Both the position numbers and the translations under genes were made by a program. This document shows positions 1 to 3,406 of a stretch of 5,695 nt of DNA, one piece after another. The number at the start of each line of letters is the position of its first letter. Position 1 is the first letter of the stretch. The stretch covers positions 1-5,695 of the forward strand of contig JALSRF010000016.1 of NCBI GenBank assembly GCA_026984895.1, given 5' to 3'. The DNA comes from Paracoccaceae bacterium. Its GTDB lineage: Bacteria > Pseudomonadota > Alphaproteobacteria > Rhodobacterales > Rhodobacteraceae. Under the pieces are notes generated by a model, which ran no database searches, had not been told where the DNA came from, and saw only the letters and a list, made by a program, of their open reading frames with translations.

Positions 1-1186
1 ACAGGCGCGGGCGGGTGGTGATCTCGATGCCCGCAATGGCGTCGATGGCCTCGGCCAGTTCGCGCGCCCAGGCGACATGGTTGCGGATGCGCGCGCGCAG
101 CCCTTCCAGCCCGTAGGCGCGCAGCACGAACCAGATCTTCAGCGCCCGGAACCGGCGCCCCAGCGGCACTGTCCATTCGTTGAAATCGGTCGCCTCGTCC
201 TGCCCCGGGGTCTCCAGGTAGTCGGGGCGCAGGCCCAGCGTGCGCAGCTGCGGGGCGGGGTCGGCCAGGAACTGAACCGAACAGTCGAACTGCATTCCCA
301 GCCACTTGTGCGGGTTGAAAACGATGCTGTCGGCCCGGTCCGCGCCCGCCCACAGGGGGCGGAACTCCGGGCAGATCATCGCCGCGCCGGCCCAGGCGGC
401 ATCGACATGGACGTAAAGGTCGTGGGCGCGGGCGATCTCGATGCACGGCGCCAGCCGGTCCATCGCCCCCACCGAGGTCCCCCCGGTGCACAGCACCACG
501 CCCGCCGGGCGCCGTTCCGCCGCCAGGTCGCGGCGGATTGCCGCCTGCAGCTGTGCCGGGTCCATCGCCAGGGTCGGGTCGGTTGCCACCTTGACCAGGT
601 TTTCCTGCCCGATGCCGGCAAGGCGCACCGCCTTGTCCACCGAGGAATGGGTCTGGCTGGACGCGTAGATGCGCAGTTCCGGCTGCCCGGCAAGCCCCGA
701 TTCGTTGCCCCGCCAGCCAAGCGCGCGTTCGCGCATGGTCAGAACGGCGCACAGCGTTGCGGTGGTCGCGCTGTCGTGGATGGTGCCGGTGAAATGGCTG
801 GCCAGTCCCAGCGCCTCGCGCAGCCAGACGACCATCACCTGTTCGATCTCGGTTGCCGCCGGCGCCGTCTGCCAGAGCATCGCCTGCGCGGCCAGCGCGT
901 TTGCAAGCTGCTCGGCCAGCATCGAGGCGGGGGCCGCGTTGGCCGGAAAATAGGCGAAAAAGCGCGGGTGTTGCCAGTGGGTCATGGCGCCCGGAACGAT
1001 GGCTTCGAAATCGGCGAAGATCCGTTCCATCGGCTCGGCCGTTTCGGGCGGCGCGCCGGGCAGACGGGCGCGCACATCGCCGGGGCGCAGCTGCGCGCGC
1101 ACCGGGCGTTTGCGCAGGGTTCTGTGGTAGTCACGCGCCCAGTCGGCCGCGCGCCGGGACCAGTGGTTCAGATCGTCGTGGTTCAT
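1..1186 (-). CDS. PLP-dependent group II decarboxylase (aromatic-L-amino-acid decarboxylase family), 3' end outside window
   Basis: The frame is open from an ATG at 1186 to the window edge, giving 395 residues of a family that usually runs about 470-490, so the C-terminal part is missing. These cytosolic homodimers remove the carboxylate of amino acids such as DOPA, tyrosine or tryptophan using pyridoxal phosphate. Seen: the Schiff-base lysine is K294 in FNPHKW. D262 in HVDAAW lies 32 residues earlier, as in animal DOPA decarboxylase (D271/K303), and should contact the pyridine nitrogen. H180 in QTHSSVDKA matches the PLP-stacking histidine H192. Y323 in PDYLET matches the catalytic-loop Y332, and PLGRRFRALK follows. 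Keeping both His180 and Tyr323 favours true decarboxylation over the aldehyde-synthase variants. The start MNHDDLNHW fits the family N-terminus; the Shine-Dalgarno is weak, and a longer TTG start cannot be excluded. Substrate is unknown. It lies 223 bp downstream of the lipoprotein gene on the same strand, with no evidence of an operon. Confidence 0.93.
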   Translation of the reverse strand, partial: MNHDDLNHWSRRAADWARDYHRTLRKRPVRAQLRPGDVRARLPGAPPETAEPMERIFADFEAIVPGAMTHWQHPRFFAYFPANAAPASMLAEQLANALAAQAMLWQTAPAATEIEQVMVVWLREALGLASHFTGTIHDSATTATLCAVLTMRERALGWRGNESGLAGQPELRIYASSQTHSSVDKAVRLAGIGQENLVKVATDPTLAMDPAQLQAAIRRDLAAERRPAGVVLCTGGTSVGAMDRLAPCIEIARAHDLYVHVDAAWAGAAMICPEFRPLWAGADRADSIVFNPHKWLGMQFDCSVQFLADPAPQLRTLGLRPDYLETPGQDEATDFNEWTVPLGRRFRALKIWFVLRAYGLEGLRARIRNHVAWARELAEAIDAIAGIEITTRPRL

Positions 1187-1262
1187 CCGCGCGACTAAGA
1201 CACGCGCCGGCGCGCCCTGCAAGGGGGGGAAGGGTTTGCGCCGAGGAAAGGCGGCACAAGCG

Positions 1263-1292
1263 CAGGGTTCGGTTGGCCAGGGTTCGGTTGGC
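1263..1292. repeat. Perfect 15-bp tandem duplication, two copies
   Basis: The unit CAGGGTTCGGTTGGC occurs at 1263-1277 and again, identical, at 1278-1292. A degraded beginning of a third copy (CAGGG) follows at 1294. It lies between the decarboxylase start and the lipoprotein stop, where I see no gene. Replication slippage is the simplest origin. Confidence 0.9.
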
Positions 1293-1296
1293 GCAG

Positions 1297-1355
1297 GGCG
1301 CCGTCAGTGCGGCGTGCCGTCAGCGGAGGTGCCGTGAGGGGAGGTGCCGTGAGGG
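1297..1355. repeat. 15-bp minisatellite, two perfect plus two degenerate copies
   Basis: GAGGTGCCGTGAGGG is repeated exactly at 1326-1340 and 1341-1355. The preceding 15 bp (1311-1325, GGCGTGCCGTCAGCG) match the unit at 11 of 15 positions. The 14 bp before that (1297-1310) resemble this degenerate copy with one base deleted. The array begins a few bases after a second, unrelated 15-bp duplication. No coding frame through it is convincing. Confidence 0.8.
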
Positions 1356-1371
1356 GGCGCCGGCGGCCGGT

Positions 1372-1401
1372 CGGCCGGCCCGACGAAAGACGAGCCGGCC
1401 G
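1372..1401 (-). terminator. GC-rich hairpin after the lipoprotein gene, possible terminator
   Basis: CGGCCGGC (1372-1379) pairs perfectly with GCCGGCCG (1394-1401) around a 14-nt loop. It begins 9 nt past the lipoprotein stop in the minus direction. There is no T-tract after the stem, so it is at best an atypical intrinsic terminator; it could also be a GC-rich coincidence. Confidence 0.3.
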
Positions 1402-1409
1402 GGTTCTGT

Positions 1410-1562
1410 CTAGCCGCCGTTGCTCATCATCTTGTCGCCCGACATGGCGCCGCTGGCCATCGAATCGCCGTGGCCCATGGCCTTGTCGCCCATTGCCTTC
1501 GGCTCGCAGGCCATCAGCGCAAGCAGGGCCGAAAGGCCGGCAATCGTCTTGATCATGGTCAT
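1410..1562 (-). CDS. Small Met-rich lipoprotein, 50 aa
   Basis: The protein starts MTMIKTIAG. A short basic n-region (K5) and a hydrophobic stretch (about I7-M17) lead to the lipobox LMAC, so signal peptidase II should cleave before Cys19. That leaves a lipidated peptide of only 32 residues, anchored to the inner or outer membrane. The mature part has Met at 24, 29, 35, 40, 45 and 46, nearly every fifth residue, mixed with Gly, Ser, Ala, Asp and Lys plus His31. This resembles the loose MxKDx pentapeptide style of small periplasmic proteins; the precise family is not recognised. Met/His-rich exported peptides often bind Cu(I), which is only an inference here. The ATG at 1562 has GGGGA six bases upstream; ATG 1556 is an alternative that removes two residues. 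No clear promoter was found. Confidence 0.75.
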   Translation of the reverse strand: MTMIKTIAGLSALLALMACEPKAMGDKAMGHGDSMASGAMSGDKMMSNGG

Positions 1563-1568
1563 TGTCTG

Positions 1569-1573
1569 TCCCC
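1569..1573 (-). promoter_or_regulatory. Ribosome binding site of the lipoprotein gene
   Basis: GGGGA on the minus strand lies six bases before the ATG at 1562. It supports this start over the frame extension back to 1619, which would put 19 polar residues before the signal peptide. Confidence 0.5.
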
Positions 1574-1619
1574 AGTTTTTTGGTTTCTCAAGGTCAAATG
1601 CGCCCAATTGCGCCCCCAA

Positions 1620-1634
1620 GCGATCGTCGATCGC
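1620..1634. repeat. Perfect 15-bp palindrome GCGATCG-T-CGATCGC
   Basis: Two 7-bp arms surround a single central T. The centre lies 65 bp upstream of the lipoprotein start and 65 bp past the soxR stop. The one-base centre makes it a poor RNA hairpin, so a DNA-binding site for a dimeric regulator is more plausible than a terminator. No regulator can be named. Confidence 0.6.
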
Positions 1635-1653
1635 CAGTTCACAATCAACTCAA

Positions 1654-1672
1654 ATGCCCGTGTGCGGGGCAT
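1654..1672 (-). terminator. Possible soxR terminator hairpin
   Basis: Read on the minus strand, ATGCCC and GGGCAT form a 6-bp stem with a 7-nt loop. It begins 19 nt after the soxR stop and is followed by TTTGAGTT. The stem is short and the T-tract is interrupted, so termination would be weak. Confidence 0.35.
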
Positions 1673-1691
1673 CTGCGTGCCATGTTGCCGA

Positions 1692-2153
1692 TCACGCAGG
1701 CTGATCGCCCAGCAGATAGCGCGGCCCGGAGCCGAGCGCGCGCGCGCGGTCGCGCGCATTGTAGAGCGCACAGGCCTTCAGTGACAGGCACCCGCAGCCG
1801 ATGCACCCGTCAAGCCGGTCGCGCAGGGCCGAAAGGCGTTCGATCCGCGTATCGATATCGGCGCGGAAGCGACGGCTGATTCGCGCCCAGTCGGCGCGCG
1901 TCGGCGGACGCCCCCGGGGCAGGTCGTCCAGCAGGGCCGCGATTCGCGCCAGCGAAAACCCCAGTTGCTGCGAAATCATGACGAAGGACAGGCGCCGGAT
2001 GTCGCCGCCGGCGTATCGACGCTGCCCGCCGGCGTTGCGCTCGGGGTGGACCAGGCCCTTTTCCTCGTAGAAACGGATGGCCGAAACCGAAAGGCCGGTG
2101 CGCCTGGCCAGCTGTCCGATGGAAATGCCCTGCTGCCTCGCGCGCCCCGCCAT
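1692..2153 (-). CDS. soxR: SoxR, redox-sensing 2Fe-2S transcriptional activator (MerR family)
   Basis: The product is 153 aa, matching the usual SoxR length of about 150. Residues 10-78 form the MerR winged-helix domain (ISIGQLARRTGLSVSAIRFYEEKGL, shown here only by its ends: ISIGQLA at 10 to EEKGL at 30, then QRRY at 44). A dimerisation helix follows at about 87-115. Then comes the SoxR-specific cluster C117-x2-C120-x-C122-x5-C128 (CIGCGCLSLKAC), which holds a 2Fe-2S centre. Oxidation of that centre by redox-cycling compounds or superoxide switches the bound protein into an activator. The ATG at 2153 has AGGGA eight bases upstream. The open frame continues upstream to 2354, but that part crosses the sox box and the neighbouring promoter, so it is not coding. 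The gene is divergent from the VOC gene with an 88-bp gap that contains a matching operator. No soxS gene is in the window, in line with SoxR acting directly on its targets outside enteric bacteria. Confidence 0.96.
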   Translation of the reverse strand: MAGRARQQGISIGQLARRTGLSVSAIRFYEEKGLVHPERNAGGQRRYAGGDIRRLSFVMISQQLGFSLARIAALLDDLPRGRPPTRADWARISRRFRADIDTRIERLSALRDRLDGCIGCGCLSLKACALYNARDRARALGSGPRYLLGDQPA

Positions 2154-2175
2154 CCTGCCATTCCCTTTCTGGCTG

Positions 2176-2206
2176 TTGACCTCAACCTTACTTGAGGAAT
2201 TACAAG
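2176..2206 (+). promoter_or_regulatory. SoxR-type promoter of the VOC gene with 19-bp spacer
   Basis: The -35 element TTGACC (2176-2181, five of six consensus) and the -10 element TACAAG (2201-2206, four of six) are separated by exactly 19 bp. This overlong spacer is the hallmark of promoters that MerR-family activators untwist. Transcription would start near 2213, leaving a leader of about 29 nt before the VOC start at 2242. Confidence 0.8.
2180..2197. promoter_or_regulatory. Sox box, SoxR operator
   Basis: CCTCAACCTTACTTGAGG is an 18-bp near-palindrome whose outer arms CCTCAA and TTGAGG match the enteric soxS operator CCTCAAGTTAACTTGAGG. Only the centre differs (CCTTAC against GTTAAC). It sits inside the promoter spacer of the VOC gene and 27 bp upstream of the soxR start, so it could also serve soxR autoregulation. 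Confidence 0.9.
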
Positions 2207-2241
2207 TGATTCGACGTTTTTTCAACCGGAAAGGAAACATC

Positions 2242-2628
2242 ATGGATTTCGGGAAGATCGAGCATGTGAATTTCACCGTCAGCGATCCGAAGGCGACGGC
2301 AGACATGCTGTGCGCCCTGTTCGCGTGGCGGATTCGCTGGGAGGGGGCGGCCATTTCGGGCGGATATACCGTGCATGTGGGCAGCGGGGACGACTATCTT
2401 GCGCTCTATTCCGGGCCCGCGGGCAGGCCGACCCCGCCCCAGGACAACTATGCGCAGCTTGGCGGGCTGAACCATGTGGGCGTGGTGGTCGCGGACCTGG
2501 AGGCCTGCGAGGCGCGGGTGCGCGCGGCCGGGCTGAGCCCGCACAGCCACGCCGACTACGCGCCGGGGCGGCGGTTCTATTTTCACGATGGCGACGGGGT
2601 GGAATACGAGGTGGTAAGCTACGCCTGA
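2242..2628 (+). CDS. VOC family protein (glyoxalase/bleomycin-resistance fold), likely SoxR target
   Basis: This 128-aa protein is one VOC module made of two beta-alpha-beta-beta-beta units: IEHVNFTVSD at residue 6 opens the first and LNHVGVVVADL at 76 the second, and such proteins usually dimerise. The ligand positions of glyoxalase I map to H8, H78 and E123 (VEYEVVSYA at the C-terminus). The position of the second ligand, Glu56 in E. coli GloA, appears to be A54 in DYLALYS, so a complete glyoxalase I metal site is not present. Possible roles are a drug-binding resistance protein, a ring-cleaving or other VOC enzyme, or a detoxifier of a redox-active compound; the sequence does not decide. 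AAGGAA (2231-2236) lies five bases before the ATG. A sox box in its promoter and a divergent soxR indicate induction by redox-cycling agents. A strong terminator follows. Confidence 0.9.
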   Translation: MDFGKIEHVNFTVSDPKATADMLCALFAWRIRWEGAAISGGYTVHVGSGDDYLALYSGPAGRPTPPQDNYAQLGGLNHVGVVVADLEACEARVRAAGLSPHSHADYAPGRRFYFHDGDGVEYEVVSYA

Positions 2629-2642
2629 GGCGCCGTCCGAAA

Positions 2643-2673
2643 AACAGCCCCGGACGGCCGGTCCGGGGCTGTT
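2643..2673. terminator. Bidirectional intrinsic terminator between convergent VOC and rhodanese genes
   Basis: A perfect 13-bp stem (2643-2655 with 2661-2673) closes a 5-nt loop GGCCG. On the minus strand the stem runs into five T (from A2640-A2644), so it ends rhodanese transcripts well, 47 nt past their stop. On the plus strand it lies 15 nt after the VOC stop but has only a short T end. The sequence GGGCTGTTCG at the end of the stem is repeated 12 bp further on. Confidence 0.85.
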
Positions 2674-2719
2674 CGGTGGGCTGTTCGTCAGGCTGCCCCG
2701 GGGGGCGTGCGGCTGTGGC

Positions 2720-3091
2720 TCAGCGCTCGATCTCGCCGCCGGCCGCGCTCCAGTGAGAGAGGCCGCCGATGTTGTGCACGCTTTCGAAGCCCATCTGCCT
2801 GAGCATCTGCGTGGCCATTTGCGAACGCGCGCCGCTGGCGCAGTAGACCGCGACCGGTTTCGAGGTGTCCAGGTCCGGGTGAAAGTCGGGGTGGCGCGGG
2901 TCGGCCTGGAAACGCAGCATCATCAGCGGGATGTGAATGGCGCCCCGGGCCTTTCCGGTCATCGACACCTCGTTGACGTCGCGCACGTCGATGACGGTCA
3001 CATCGCCTGCCTGCGCGCCCTTGATGGCCTCGGCCGGGGTCATCTGTGCACCCTGGCCCTGGGCCGGGCGGGTTCTCAAGAAATTCAGCAT
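2720..3091 (-). CDS. Single-domain rhodanese (sulfurtransferase)
   Basis: The product is 123 aa, the size of one rhodanese domain with a short N-terminal lead. TVIDVRD (residues 32-38) is the conserved first strand, GAIHIPL (50-56) the substrate-side motif, and CASGARS (84-90) the active-site loop with the persulfide-carrying C84 and R89. GFESVHNIGGLSHW (101-114) closes the domain. The six-residue loop is typical of sulfurtransferases rather than Cdc25-like phosphatases. No signal peptide is visible, so it should act in the cytoplasm, moving sulfane sulfur from persulfides or thiosulfate to an acceptor such as a thiol or cyanide. The start at 3091 is chosen because AGGAAA lies five bases upstream; an ATG at 3124 would add 11 polar residues without a ribosome site. 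It is convergent with the VOC gene and divergent from uvrA. The promoter overlaps an inverted repeat of SqrR/BigR type, which suggests repression relieved by sulfide or persulfides. Confidence 0.93.
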   Translation of the reverse strand: MLNFLRTRPAQGQGAQMTPAEAIKGAQAGDVTVIDVRDVNEVSMTGKARGAIHIPLMMLRFQADPRHPDFHPDLDTSKPVAVYCASGARSQMATQMLRQMGFESVHNIGGLSHWSAAGGEIER

Positions 3092-3096
3092 GTCAC

Positions 3097-3102
3097 TTTC
3101 CT
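3097..3102 (-). promoter_or_regulatory. Ribosome binding site deciding the rhodanese start
   Basis: AGGAAA on the minus strand is five bases from the ATG at 3091. The upstream in-frame ATG at 3124 is preceded by GGGTAG and has no comparable site. Confidence 0.65.
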
Positions 3103-3150
3103 GTTCGCGTGTTGCGTTGATCATCTACCCGGTTGCCGGGATTGGCGGCA

Positions 3151-3178
3151 TATATATTCAAAAAAAAGAATATGACAA
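3151..3178 (-). promoter_or_regulatory. Promoter of the rhodanese gene
   Basis: On the minus strand TTGTCA (3178-3173, five of six consensus) and TATATA (3156-3151, four of six) are separated by 16 bp that include a run of eight T. This is the most AT-rich stretch of an otherwise GC-rich window. The start point would be near 3145, giving a leader of about 54 nt. Confidence 0.65.
3154..3173. promoter_or_regulatory. ATATTC-N8-GAATAT inverted repeat, probable SqrR/BigR-type operator
   Basis: Two perfect 6-bp arms (3154-3159 and 3168-3173) flank eight A. The core fits ATTC-N8-GAAT, which I recall as the site of SqrR, the ArsR-family persulfide sensor of Rhodobacter capsulatus. It covers the rhodanese promoter spacer and touches both the -10 and -35 boxes, as expected of a repressor site. 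The repressor itself is not encoded here. Confidence 0.65.
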
Positions 3179-3247
3179 CCCCCTGCGTCTTGCCGCGTGG
3201 TCAGATGCCGGTGCGCCCGGCGCCGAAGCCGACAATGCCCCGATTCC

Positions 3248-3264
3248 ATTCATGTTTCATGAAT
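3248..3264. repeat. Perfect 17-bp palindrome ATTCATG-TTT-CATGAAT
   Basis: Two 7-bp arms with a 3-bp centre lie 143 bp upstream of uvrA and 84 bp beyond the -35 of the rhodanese promoter. An outer GATTC (3242-3246) mirrors GAATC (3261-3265). The core can be written ATTC-N9-GAAT, one base longer than the operator at 3154-3173. It could be a second regulator site; no function is assigned. Confidence 0.55.
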
Positions 3265-3320
3265 CAACGGCCGGAGCGCGCCGGGCGTTGCGGGGCAGCG
3301 GCCACCGGGCCGCGACAAAA

Positions 3321-3335
3321 GTTCTTCTTATGTTC
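3321..3335 (+). promoter_or_regulatory. LexA-binding SOS box of uvrA
   Basis: GTTC (3321-3324) and GTTC (3332-3335) are separated by exactly seven bases (TTCTTAT). This is the GTTC-N7-GTTC direct repeat established as the LexA target in Rhodobacter and other alphaproteobacteria. It lies 71 bp upstream of the uvrA start, and uvrA is a standard SOS gene. The -35 and -10 boxes around it are not clear. Confidence 0.82.
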
Positions 3336-3406
3336 TCGTTTTCGGGTTGGCGATTCCGCCCGGATCGCCTATCAGGGAAGCGTTGCAGGAACGCCGGGGT
3401 GCAGGC

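Noticed and set aside
77..1198. 373-codon open frame on the plus strand
   Set aside because: It is antisense to the decarboxylase, is rich in Arg, Gly and Ala with no domain, and exists because GC-rich genes keep the opposite frame free of stops. The minus strand here has catalytic motifs.
1263..1355. CRISPR-like array
   Set aside because: Units are directly abutting 15-mers without spacers, so this is a tandem repeat.
853..1413. 186-codon plus-strand frame through the 15-bp repeats
   Set aside because: Arg/Ala-rich, mostly antisense to the decarboxylase, no ribosome site and no domain; repeats are better treated as non-coding.
1563..1619. Longer lipoprotein start at 1619
   Set aside because: It would place 19 polar residues before the signal peptide and lacks a ribosome site.
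1620..1634. HIP1-like GCGATCGC element of cyanobacteria
   Set aside because: The octamer is interrupted by a central T and the genes are alphaproteobacterial in character.
2077..2241. N-terminal extension of the VOC protein from an ATG at 2077
   Set aside because: It would begin inside soxR on the opposite strand and upstream of the VOC promoter. The ATG at 2242 has AAGGAA five bases before it and starts the fold directly.
2154..2354. N-terminal extension of SoxR back to an ATG at 2354
   Set aside because: The extra 67 residues run antisense through the VOC start, the sox box and the promoter. The ATG at 2153 has a ribosome site and gives the normal SoxR length.
3306..3334. uvrA -35/-10 pair using TATGTT at 3329-3334 as -10
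   Set aside because: No acceptable -35 box lies 16-18 bp upstream, so no promoter is claimed beyond the LexA site.
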